From: AR5 sp035762565
GTDB taxonomy: Bacteria; Methylomirabilota; Methylomirabilia; Rokubacteriales; CSP1-6
NCBI GenBank assembly: GCA_035762565.1
Contig: DASTOJ010000015.1
Location: forward strand, 24,601-88,600
Direction: 5' to 3'
DNA length: 64,000 bases
The translations under genes and the position numbers were made by a program. Shown one piece after another: positions 51,038 through 59,288 of this stretch (position 1 is its first letter; each line of letters starts with the position of its first letter). The notes beneath the pieces are model-generated. The model was not told the DNA's origin, made no database searches, and saw only the letters and a list, made by a program, of their open reading frames with translations.

Positions 51038-52320
51038 GGGCGTCTGCCCCCCAGGGCCTTCAGCCCGATGTCGGTCCGGTAGTGCATCCCCTCGAAGCGG
51101 ATCCGCCTCACGCCCGCGTAGGCGGCGTCGATTGCGGCCGCGAGGTCACCGGCGACCGCGGTCACGCCGAGGACCCGCCCTCCGGCGGTGACGAGGCGCC
51201 CGTCACGCCGCGCGGTGCCGGCGTGAAAGACGTGCACCCCGGGGCGCGACTCGGCCTCGGCGATCCCGGTGATCGCGTGCCCGGTCCCGTAGCGGCCGGG
51301 ATAGCCGCCGGAGGCCACCGCCACGCACACCGCGGCCCGGCCGGCGTCGTTCCCCGGCCGCGGAGCCGGCGGGGGCTCGCCGCGCGCGACGGCGGCCAGC
51401 AGCGGCACGAGGTCCTCCTCCATGCGGGTCAGGATCACCTGGCATTCCGGATCGCCGAACCGGCAGTTGAACTCGACGACCCGCGGGCCCTCCTTCGTCA
51501 GCATGAGCTGCACGAACAGCACACCCTGGTAGGGTGCCGCCTCCTCCGCGAGCGCGGCGATCGTAGGCTCGACGATCGTGGCCATGACCCTCGCCTGCAG
51601 CGCGGCATCGAAGGCCGTCACGGGCGAGAACGCCCCCATGCCGCCGGTGTTCGGTCCGCGGTCGTCGTCGAAGACCGTCTTGTGGTCCTGGGCCGCCGCC
51701 AGGGCGACGGCCCGCCGGCCGCTCACGAGCACGAAGAAGGAGACCTCCTGCCCATGCAGGAACTCCTCGATCACGACGCTCGCCCCGGCGGCGCCGAACT
51801 CGCGGCGCTCCATGCACAGGGTGACGGCGGCGTCGGCCTCCTCGAGCGTCGCGCAGACGATCGCGCCCTTGCCGGCCGCCAGGCCGTCGGTCTTCACCAC
51901 GCAGGGCGCGCCGAGGTCGCGGCCGTAGCGGCGGGCCGCGGCCGGATCGGTGAATGTCGCGAAGCGCGCCGTCGGGATGCCGTGCCGGGCCATGAGGTCC
52001 TTGGCGAACGCCTTGGACCCCTCGATGGCGGCCGCTCGCGCGCCTGGACCGAAGACCACGAGGCCCCGGGCGCGGAGCGCATCGGCGAGGCCGGCGACCA
52101 GCGGCTGCTCGGGCCCGACGACGACCAGGTCGACGCCGTGGCTCTGGGCGAAGCCGGCGATGCCCTCGCCATCGTCCACCGCGAGGTCCAGGCAGCGCGC
52201 GTGCCGCGCGATACCAGGGTTGCCGGGCACCGCCCACAGCTGCTCGAGGCTCGGACTCTGGGCGATCTTCCAGGCCAGCGCGTGCTCGCGACCTCCCGAG
52301 CCGACCAGCAGGACTTTCAC
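51034..52320 (-). CDS. purD: phosphoribosylamine--glycine ligase PurD
   Basis: 428 residues, ATP-grasp fold. It opens VKVLLVGSGGREHALAWKI and shows VVKTDGLAAGKGAIV, NTGGMGAFSP and RFGDPECQVIL, all PurD hallmarks. It joins glycine to phosphoribosylamine. GTG 52320 has GGAGG 7 bases upstream; an upstream in-frame extension is rejected for lack of homology. Confidence 0.95.
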   Translation of the reverse strand: MKVLLVGSGGREHALAWKIAQSPSLEQLWAVPGNPGIARHARCLDLAVDDGEGIAGFAQSHGVDLVVVGPEQPLVAGLADALRARGLVVFGPGARAAAIEGSKAFAKDLMARHGIPTARFATFTDPAAARRYGRDLGAPCVVKTDGLAAGKGAIVCATLEEADAAVTLCMERREFGAAGASVVIEEFLHGQEVSFFVLVSGRRAVALAAAQDHKTVFDDDRGPNTGGMGAFSPVTAFDAALQARVMATIVEPTIAALAEEAAPYQGVLFVQLMLTKEGPRVVEFNCRFGDPECQVILTRMEEDLVPLLAAVARGEPPPAPRPGNDAGRAAVCVAVASGGYPGRYGTGHAITGIAEAESRPGVHVFHAGTARRDGRLVTAGGRVLGVTAVAGDLAAAIDAAYAGVRRIRFEGMHYRTDIGLKALGGRRP

Positions 52321-52333
52321 GGGATCGCCTCCG

Positions 52334-53236
52334 TCAGTCCTTGCCCTCGCCGGGCGGATCCAGGACCTCGAGGTGGGCCCGGGCGATGCGGGCCCACGGA
52401 CTGCCGGCATCCAGCTCGAGGTAGCGCTGCCAGTGGCCGACGGCCTCGTCGGCGTGGCCCGAGCGCGCCAGCGCCCCGGCCAGGTTGAAGTGGGCGTCGG
52501 CGTAGTCGGGCGAGAGGGCGAGCGCGCGGCGGTAGCAACGCACCGCCTCGTCGACGTCGTTGCGGTCCTCGGCCAGCGAGCCGAGATTATAGACGGCCTC
52601 GTGGCAGTGCGCGTCCTGCTCGAGCGCCGCGGCGTAGGCGTCGCGCGCCTCGTCGTACTTCCCCATCCGGTGCAGGAGCAGGCCCAGGTTGTTCCAGGCC
52701 GCGGCGTAGGTCGGATCGATGGCGACGACGCGGCGGTACGCGGTGACGGCGTCGTCCCACTGGGCCGGGTCGCCGTCCCACTCGCTGGCGCGCTCGAACC
52801 ACGTCTCCGCCTGCTCCACCGGCGGCGCCAGCGGCCGCACGAGGCCGGTGACCAGCGTGGCGGCGGCCGCCTCCTCCAGGCTGGGCGTGTCGAGGTCGAG
52901 GACGGTCTGGCCGGTGCGCGGCTCGAACTTGACCCGATCGGACTGCGCGAGAAGGCGACCGCCCTCGAGCATCAGCCGCACCTCGGCCAGCGGCTGCTCG
53001 AGCCCGGGGTTGCGGCTCCGCAGCGCGTCCAGCGCCTGGCGCATCTGGCGGACGGAGGCGCCGGCGTCGAGCAGGGCACCGGCTGCCCGGAGAGCCAGGA
53101 GGTCACGGAAGGTGTAGCCGCTGTCACCGTGCAGCAGCCCGAGCCGCCTCAGCTGACCCGCGCGCCGGGGCGTCAGGGTCAGGATGCGGGTCAGCTCGCG
53201 CATGCCGTAGATGCGCTCGGCCTGGGCCCGGGTCAT
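52334..53236 (-). CDS. MerR-like helix-turn-helix protein with TPR repeats
   Basis: 300 residues. The N-terminus (about 10-80) resembles a MerR-type winged helix: MRELTRILTLTPRRAGQLRR, then YTFRDLLALRAAGALLDAGA. Residues about 130-290 are at least four TPR repeats (AAWNNLGLLLHRMGKYDEAR, AVYNLGSLAEDRNDVDEAV, AHFNLAGALARSGHADEAV). No metal-sensing cysteines typical of MerR are seen. It lies between purH and purD. A regulatory role for the run, or a co-transcribed adaptor, is possible. Confidence 0.8.
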   Translation of the reverse strand: MTRAQAERIYGMRELTRILTLTPRRAGQLRRLGLLHGDSGYTFRDLLALRAAGALLDAGASVRQMRQALDALRSRNPGLEQPLAEVRLMLEGGRLLAQSDRVKFEPRTGQTVLDLDTPSLEEAAAATLVTGLVRPLAPPVEQAETWFERASEWDGDPAQWDDAVTAYRRVVAIDPTYAAAWNNLGLLLHRMGKYDEARDAYAAALEQDAHCHEAVYNLGSLAEDRNDVDEAVRCYRRALALSPDYADAHFNLAGALARSGHADEAVGHWQRYLELDAGSPWARIARAHLEVLDPPGEGKD

Positions 53237-53349
53237 CGCGTCGCGTAGAGGCCGGAAACCTGGCGGGGTGACGAGGGGCGCCACGGCTCCGCCGGGGCGT
53301 CCCAAGCGCCAGGGGAGGTAGGAGGGGCCATGTCGGGGCCCACCATCTA

Positions 53350-54933
53350 TCAGTGGCGGAAGTGGCGGAGACCGGTGAACACCATCGCGAGGCCCTGCTC
53401 GTCGGCGGCGGCGATCACCTCGCCGTCGCGCAGCGAGCCCCCGGGCTGGATCACCGCGGTCACGCCAGCCTGGGCGACGACGTCGAAGCCGTCCCGGAAC
53501 GGGAAGAACGCGTCGGAGGCGCACACCGCCCCCTGCGTCGGCAGGCCGACCTCGCGGGCCCGCATCACGGCCAGCCGCGCGGAGTCCACGCGGTTCATCT
53601 GACCGGCGCCCAGGCCGACCACCTGCCCGGCGGTGCTCAGCACGATCGCATTGGACTTGGCGTGCTTGGCCACGCGCCAGGCAAAGCGCAGCGCCGCCGT
53701 CTCCGCCTCGGTCGGCGCCCGCCTCGTCACGGCCCGGAGGACGTCCGGCTCGAGGTCGGCCAGGTCGGTGGACTGGGCCAGGAGGCCGCCGAGCACGCTG
53801 CGGTACTCGGCGAGACGGGCCGGCAGTGCCGCCCGCTCACAGGGCACCTCGAAGACGCGGCACTTCTTCTTGGTGCGCCGCAGCTCCTCCAGCGCCTCGG
53901 GCGTGAAGGCCGGCGCGAAGAGAATCTCCACGAAGATCCCGGCCAGCGCCTGCACGACCGCATGGTCGAGGACGCGGTTGACGCCGACGATACCGCCGTA
54001 GATCGACACGGGATCGCACGCCTTCGCCCGCTCCATCGCCTCGCCCACCGTGCGCCCGAGGGCGGTGCCGCAGGGGTTGGTGTGCTTGATCACCACCGCC
54101 GCCGGCTCGTCGAACTCGAGCAGCAGCCCCAGCGCCGCCGAGAAATCGAGCACGTTGTTGTAGCCCAGCTCGGGCCCGTGCAGCTGCTTCATGCCGGCCA
54201 GCCCGACCGGCGGCGCGCCGACCAGGCGGTAGAACGCCGCCTGCTGATGGGGATTCTCGCCGTAGCGCAAGGTCATGGCGCGCTCGGCCTCGAGCCGCAA
54301 CGGGTGCGGGAACTCGTCGGGCTGCTTCTCCGGCACCACCGGCGGGACGGCCGGCGAGCGGAGCCACGCCGCGATCGCGGCATCGTACTGCGCGGTCCGC
54401 CGGAACGCGTCCTGGGCGAGGCGGAACCGCGTGGCGTCGCTCAGCTCACCCCGGGTGGCCAGCTCGTCGAGCACGGCGCGATACTGGCCGGGATCGGTCA
54501 GCACGGCCACGCTGGCGTGGTTCTTGGCGGCCGCACGGATCAGCGTGGGACCGCCGACGTCGATCTGCTCGATCGCCTGGGCGAGGGTCACGCCGGGCCT
54601 GGCGACCGTGGCCTCGAACGGGTAGAGCGCCACGGCGACGAGGTCGATCAGCGGGATGCCGTGCTGCCGGAGCGCCTCGAGGTGGGCGGGCACGTCGCGG
54701 CGGGCCAGGATGCCGCCGTGGATGGCGGGATGCAGCGTCTTGACGCGGCCGTCGAGCATCTCGGGGAACCCGGTGACCTCGGCAACGTCGCGCACGGGCA
54801 CGCCGGACTGGCGCAGGAGCCCGGCGGTACCGCCCGTGGAGAGGATCTCCACGCCCAGGCCGGCCAGCTGGCGGGCAAAGTCGACCACGCCCGTCTTGTC
54901 GTGCACGGACACCAGCGCGCGACGGACCCTCAT
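53350..54933 (-). CDS. purH: bifunctional AICAR formyltransferase / IMP cyclohydrolase PurH
   Basis: 527 residues. The N-terminal IMP cyclohydrolase domain (about 1-195) has ALVSVHDKTGVVDFARQL and STGGTAGLL. The C-terminal transformylase has MTLRYGENPHQQAAFY, KHTNPCGTA and the catalytic-region AKHAKSNAIV. It performs the last two steps to IMP. Its start overlaps the purN stop (ATGA). Between purH and the MerR/TPR gene there is a 113-bp gap without recognisable features. Confidence 0.96.
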   Translation of the reverse strand: MRVRRALVSVHDKTGVVDFARQLAGLGVEILSTGGTAGLLRQSGVPVRDVAEVTGFPEMLDGRVKTLHPAIHGGILARRDVPAHLEALRQHGIPLIDLVAVALYPFEATVARPGVTLAQAIEQIDVGGPTLIRAAAKNHASVAVLTDPGQYRAVLDELATRGELSDATRFRLAQDAFRRTAQYDAAIAAWLRSPAVPPVVPEKQPDEFPHPLRLEAERAMTLRYGENPHQQAAFYRLVGAPPVGLAGMKQLHGPELGYNNVLDFSAALGLLLEFDEPAAVVIKHTNPCGTALGRTVGEAMERAKACDPVSIYGGIVGVNRVLDHAVVQALAGIFVEILFAPAFTPEALEELRRTKKKCRVFEVPCERAALPARLAEYRSVLGGLLAQSTDLADLEPDVLRAVTRRAPTEAETAALRFAWRVAKHAKSNAIVLSTAGQVVGLGAGQMNRVDSARLAVMRAREVGLPTQGAVCASDAFFPFRDGFDVVAQAGVTAVIQPGGSLRDGEVIAAADEQGLAMVFTGLRHFRH

Positions 54934-55550
54934 CGCTGACCCTCCGGCAGCACGATGACGCGCCGGCCGTCGATCCGCAAGCGTCCCTCCGCGAAGAGCC
55001 GGATCGCCTCGGGATAGAGCCGGTGCTCCTGCGCCAGGATGCGCGCGGCCAGCGTGTCCTCGGTGTCGGCGGGCTCCACGGGCACGGCCGCCTGCGCCAC
55101 GATGGGGCCCGTGTCCACGCCCTCGTCGACGAAGTGCACGGTGGCGCCGGCCACCTTGACGCCGTGCTCCAGCGCCTGGCGCGGGGCATGGAGCCCCGGG
55201 AAGGCGGGCAGGAGCGCGGGATGGACGTTCAGCGCCCGCCCGGCGAACGCGCGCACGTAGGCCGGCGACAGGATCCGCATGAAGCCGGCGTGGCACACGA
55301 GCCCGACGGCGCGCGCCCGCAGCTCCCGCACGAGCGCGAGGTCGAACGCCTCGCGGTCGGCGAAGGCCTTGGGATCGACCCACAGCGCCTCCACGCCCGC
55401 CGCCCGGGCACGCTCCAGCGCCGGCGCCCGCTCGCGGTCGGAGATCACCACGGCCACGCGGGCCGGAAATCCGGGCCGCCCGCAGGCGTCGAGGATGGCC
55501 TGGAGGTTGGAGCCGCGGCCCGAGGCGAGGACGCCGATCGCGAGGGTCAC
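54930..55550 (-). CDS. purN: phosphoribosylglycinamide formyltransferase PurN
   Basis: 206 residues. GVLASGRGSNLQAI (6-19), CHAGFMRILSP, the catalytic NVHPALLPAFPGLHA and GATVHFVDEGVDTGPIVAQA (catalytic Asp) are all present. It formylates GAR with 10-formyl-tetrahydrofolate. Start GTG 55550 overlaps the stop of the NADH dehydrogenase gene (GTGA). An upstream in-frame extension has no homology. Confidence 0.95.
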   Translation of the reverse strand: MTLAIGVLASGRGSNLQAILDACGRPGFPARVAVVISDRERAPALERARAAGVEALWVDPKAFADREAFDLALVRELRARAVGLVCHAGFMRILSPAYVRAFAGRALNVHPALLPAFPGLHAPRQALEHGVKVAGATVHFVDEGVDTGPIVAQAAVPVEPADTEDTLAARILAQEHRLYPEAIRLFAEGRLRIDGRRVIVLPEGQR

Positions 55551-56839
55551 GCGGCGTCTCGCCGGCGTGGAGCCGACGCATGGCAGATCGCGCAGCGCGG
55601 CGGCTGGCGCATGATCGCCGAGTCGCGCGGGAACCAGCGGGCCAGCCCCCAGTCGAGCGCCACCTGGAGCTGCTTGCGCAGCCCCACCAGCTTGTAGAGG
55701 TGCAGGGCGTTCCAGAACAGCCAGGCCGGGTAGCCGTAGAAGCGCAGTCCCATCAGCTCCACGACGGCGTCGCGCTCGCCGAGCGAGACGAGCATGCCGC
55801 GTGGCGCGAACTCGATGGACTTCAGCGGACGGCCCTCGAGGCCGGCCACGAGATTGTCGGCCGCCAGCCGGCCGTGGGCGAGCGCGGCGGGAATGATCGG
55901 GATGGAGACATCGGGCCGGCCCTCGACGGTGACGGCGTCGCCGGCCCCGAAGACCTCGGGACGCCCGGGCACGCGCAGCTGCGCGTCCACCACGATCCGG
56001 CCCAGGCGATCGCGCTCGACCGGCGGCGTCGCCAGCACCGGGTGGCCCTTGACGCCGGCCGCCCACACGGTGAGGCCGACCGGGATCGTCTCGCCGCCGG
56101 CCAGCTCCACCGCGCCCGGCAGCACGTGGGTCACCCGGGCCTCGGTGCGCACCTCGATGCCCTCCCGGCGCAGGCTCCGCCGTGCCCGGTCGGCCAGCGC
56201 CGGATGCACGCCGCGCAGGATCTCGCGGCCGGCCTCGAGCAGGAGCAGCCGGTAGTCGCCCGGGGCGATCCCGCGGTAGCGGGCCACGAGGTAGGACTCG
56301 AAGAAGTCCTGCAGCTCGGTGATCAGCTCCACGCCGGTGTAGCCGCCGCCCACGACGCACACCGTGAGCATGCGCCGGCGCACGGCGGGGTCGGGCTCGT
56401 GGTCGGCGTGCTCGGCGAGGTCGATGACGTGATCGCGCAGCAGGACGGCGTCCTCCAGCCACTTGTAGTTGAGCGCGTGCGCCTCGACGCCGGGGATGTC
56501 GAAGGTCGGCGTGATGCCGCCGAGCGCGATGACGAGGCGGTCGTAGTCGACGACGGCCTCGGCCAGATGCACGCGCCGGGCCCCGAGGTCGATCGCCTCG
56601 ACGCGGTCGCGGCGGAAGCGAAAGCGCCGGCTACCCCGGATGTCGCGGATCGGCTGGATGATGTGACGCGGCTCGACGAGCGAGGAGGCCACCTGTGGCA
56701 GCAGTGGCGTGAACAGCAGGTAGTTCTTGTCGCTGACGAGCAGCAGCTCGACGTCCGCGCGCCCACCCAGCCGCCGCTCGAGCACGCCCATCGCCTCGAT
56801 CCCGCCGAAGCCGCCGCCGAGGACGACGATGCGCGTCAT
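55547..56839 (-). CDS. ndh: type II NADH dehydrogenase (NDH-2) family FAD oxidoreductase
   Basis: 430 residues. FAD-binding VVLGGGFGGIEA near the N-terminus, NAD-binding VCVVGGGYTGVELITEL (about 167-183) and the second FAD motif EVFGAGDAV. C-terminal amphipathic helices (LFWNALHLYKLVGLRKQLQV) should contact the membrane. NDH-2 transfers electrons from NADH to quinone without proton pumping. The last 15 residues contain CAICH (416-420), a heme-c-like motif that is odd on a cytoplasmic-side protein. It lies between purM and purN with 4-bp overlaps on both sides. Confidence 0.88.
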   Translation of the reverse strand: MTRIVVLGGGFGGIEAMGVLERRLGGRADVELLLVSDKNYLLFTPLLPQVASSLVEPRHIIQPIRDIRGSRRFRFRRDRVEAIDLGARRVHLAEAVVDYDRLVIALGGITPTFDIPGVEAHALNYKWLEDAVLLRDHVIDLAEHADHEPDPAVRRRMLTVCVVGGGYTGVELITELQDFFESYLVARYRGIAPGDYRLLLLEAGREILRGVHPALADRARRSLRREGIEVRTEARVTHVLPGAVELAGGETIPVGLTVWAAGVKGHPVLATPPVERDRLGRIVVDAQLRVPGRPEVFGAGDAVTVEGRPDVSIPIIPAALAHGRLAADNLVAGLEGRPLKSIEFAPRGMLVSLGERDAVVELMGLRFYGYPAWLFWNALHLYKLVGLRKQLQVALDWGLARWFPRDSAIMRQPPRCAICHASAPRRRDAA

Positions 56840-57867
56840 CCGGCCAGCTCCACGCCGCGCTCGCCCGCGACGATCTCGCCGATCGTGAACACCGTCTCGC
56901 CGGCGGCGGCGAGCACGCCCGTCACCCGGGCGGCGCGGGTGGCCGGCACGACCAGCACGAAGCCGATGCCCATGTTGAACGTCCGGAACATCTCGGCCTC
57001 GCTCACCCGCCCCGCCTCCTGCAGCGTGTGGAACACGGGCGGCCGGCGCTCGGCCCACGCCGAGGGCCGCACGAGGGCGCGGCAGCCGGCCGGCAGCACG
57101 CGCGGCAGGTTGCCGGTGAGCCCGCCGCCGGTGACGTGCGCCATCGCGCTGACGTCCTCGCGCACCGGCAGGACCGAGCGGACGTAGATGCGCGTGGGTT
57201 CGAGCAGGACATCGGCCACCCGGCGGCCGGTGCCCGGCAGCGTCGCGTCGACCGACAGGCCGAGGACGTCGAACACGATGCGCCGCGCCAGGCTGTACCC
57301 GTTGGAGTGAAGGCCGGACGAGGCGAGCCCCAGCACGACGTCGCCCGCCTTCACGCCGGCGCCGTCCACGATCCGCGCGCGCTCGACGATGCCGACGGCG
57401 AACCCCGCGAGGTCGTACTCGCCCGCCGCGTAGAGGTCCGGCAGCTCGGCCGTCTCGCCGCCGACCAGCGCGCAGCCGGCCCGCCGGCAACCTTCGGCGA
57501 CCCCGGCCACCAGCTGCTCCACGCGGGGCGGGTCCAGGCGCGCCGTGCCGATGTAGTCGAGGAAGTAGAGCGGCTCGGCGCCGTGCACGAGGACGTCGTT
57601 GACCCCCATGGCCACCAGGTCGATGCCGACGGTGTCGTGGCGGTCGGCCAGGAAGGCGACCTTCAGCTTGCTGCCGACGCCGTCGGTGGAGGACACGAGC
57701 ACGGGCTCGGTGTAGCCGGGCGGGACCCTCACGAACGAGGCGAAGGCGCCGACGCCGCCCAGCACCTCCGGCCGCAGCGTCGAGCGGGCCAGCGGCTCGA
57801 TCCGGCGCACCGCCTCGTCGCCGGCCTCGATGTCCACGCCGGCCTCCCGATACGTCAGCGGCTTCAT
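56836..57867 (-). CDS. purM: phosphoribosylformylglycinamidine cyclo-ligase PurM
   Basis: 343 residues. LTYREAGVDIEAGDEAV, the ATP-binding region STDGVGSKLKVA, CALVGGETAELPDLY and SSGLHSNGYSLAR are diagnostic. It closes the imidazole ring to AIR. ATG 57867 lies 8 bp after the purF stop; the gene end overlaps ndh by 4 bp (ATGA). Confidence 0.96.
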   Translation of the reverse strand: MKPLTYREAGVDIEAGDEAVRRIEPLARSTLRPEVLGGVGAFASFVRVPPGYTEPVLVSSTDGVGSKLKVAFLADRHDTVGIDLVAMGVNDVLVHGAEPLYFLDYIGTARLDPPRVEQLVAGVAEGCRRAGCALVGGETAELPDLYAAGEYDLAGFAVGIVERARIVDGAGVKAGDVVLGLASSGLHSNGYSLARRIVFDVLGLSVDATLPGTGRRVADVLLEPTRIYVRSVLPVREDVSAMAHVTGGGLTGNLPRVLPAGCRALVRPSAWAERRPPVFHTLQEAGRVSEAEMFRTFNMGIGFVLVVPATRAARVTGVLAAAGETVFTIGEIVAGERGVELAG

Positions 57868-57875
57868 GTCCGGCC

Positions 57876-59288
57876 TCAGGGATCGAAGAGGCGGAGCTGG
57901 GGCGTGGGGTCGGGCTCGATGCCGACGCGGTAGGCGCCGGTGAAGCAGGCGTGGCAGAAGTTCGCCGGATCGGAGCCGGTCGCCTTCAGCATGCCGTCGA
58001 GCGAGAGGTAGCCGAGCGAGTCGGCGCCCAGGTAGCGGCAGATCTCCTCCACCGAGTGGCTGGCGCCGATCAGCTCCTTGCGGGTCGGCGTGTCGATGCC
58101 GTAGTAGCAGGGCCACTGGATCGGCGGCGACGAGATGCGGACGTGGACCGCCCGGGCGCCGGCGCCGCGGATCATCCGCACGATCTTGCGGCTGGTCGTC
58201 CCCCGCACGATGGAGTCGTCGACGACGACGACGCGGCGGCCCTCCAGCATCTCGCGCATGGGATTCAGCTTGACCTTGACGCCGAAGTGACGGATGCCCT
58301 GCTTCGGCTCGATGAACGTCCGCCCCACATAGTGATTGCGGATGAGCCCCAGCTCGAACGGCGTCCCCGCCTCCTCGGAGTAGCCCAGCGCGGCGCTGGT
58401 CCCGGAGTCGGGGACCGGGATGACGATGTCGGCCTCGGCCGGATGCTCGCGCGCCAGCTGCCGGCCCAGCTCCTTGCGAACGGTGTGCACGTTGCGGCCC
58501 CACAGCGCCGAGTCGGGCCGCGCGAAGTACACGTACTCGAACACGCACTGCAGTCGCTCGCGGGGCGGGAAGGCGCGGATCGATCGCAGCCCTCCGTCGT
58601 CGACGACGACCAGCTCACCCGGCTCGACGTCCCGCTCGGACCGCGCCTCCATGAGGTCGAGCGCGCAGGTCTCGGACGCCACGATCCAGGACTCGCCCAG
58701 CCGGCCGAGCGTCAGCGGCCGGAAGCCGTGCGGATCGCGGACCGCGTAGAGGGCGTCGCGCGTGAGGATCAGCAGCGAGTAGGCCCCGTTCACCTGGGCC
58801 AGCGCGTGGGGGATCTGCTCCTCGAGGGGGCCCGCCGGCGCCCGGGCCAGCAGGTGCAGGATCACCTCGGTGTCGGAGTTCGACTGGAAGATCGCGCCCT
58901 CGCTCTCCATGGCGCGGCGGAGCACGTCGGCATTGGTGAGATTGCCGTTGTGGGCGATGGCGATGGGGCCGCGGGCGGTGCTGGCGGTGATCGGCTGGGC
59001 ATTCCTGAGATTCGACGATCCCGCCGTCGAGTAGCGCACGTGGCCGATCGCGCGGTGACCGGGCAGCCGGCGCAGCCGCTCGGGGTTGAAGACGTCGGCC
59101 ACCCAGCCCATCGCCTTCTCCAGGTGGAAGCCCTGGCCGTCGGTGGCCGCGATACCCGCCGACTCCTGGCCCCGATGCTGGAGGGCGTAGAGGCCGAGGT
59201 AGGTGACGTTGGCGGCCTCCGGATGGTTCCAGACTCCGAACAACCCACACTCGTCGTGGAACTTGTCGTCACGCCATGTGGCGCTCAA
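57876..59288 (-). CDS. purF: amidophosphoribosyltransferase PurF
   Basis: 470 residues. Start TTG 59288 is supported by GGAGG 7 bases upstream and gives a 13-residue propeptide before the catalytic Cys14 (DECGLFGVW), the pattern of Bacillus-type PurF. The PRPP site is VVVVDDSIVRGTTSRKIV. Cysteines in ETCALD, WPCYYG and FCHACF match the four ligands of the [4Fe-4S] cluster of that class, which makes the enzyme oxygen-sensitive. It catalyses the first committed step of purine synthesis. It overlaps the end of purL by 20 bp. Confidence 0.95.
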   Translation of the reverse strand: MSATWRDDKFHDECGLFGVWNHPEAANVTYLGLYALQHRGQESAGIAATDGQGFHLEKAMGWVADVFNPERLRRLPGHRAIGHVRYSTAGSSNLRNAQPITASTARGPIAIAHNGNLTNADVLRRAMESEGAIFQSNSDTEVILHLLARAPAGPLEEQIPHALAQVNGAYSLLILTRDALYAVRDPHGFRPLTLGRLGESWIVASETCALDLMEARSERDVEPGELVVVDDGGLRSIRAFPPRERLQCVFEYVYFARPDSALWGRNVHTVRKELGRQLAREHPAEADIVIPVPDSGTSAALGYSEEAGTPFELGLIRNHYVGRTFIEPKQGIRHFGVKVKLNPMREMLEGRRVVVVDDSIVRGTTSRKIVRMIRGAGARAVHVRISSPPIQWPCYYGIDTPTRKELIGASHSVEEICRYLGADSLGYLSLDGMLKATGSDPANFCHACFTGAYRVGIEPDPTPQLRLFDP

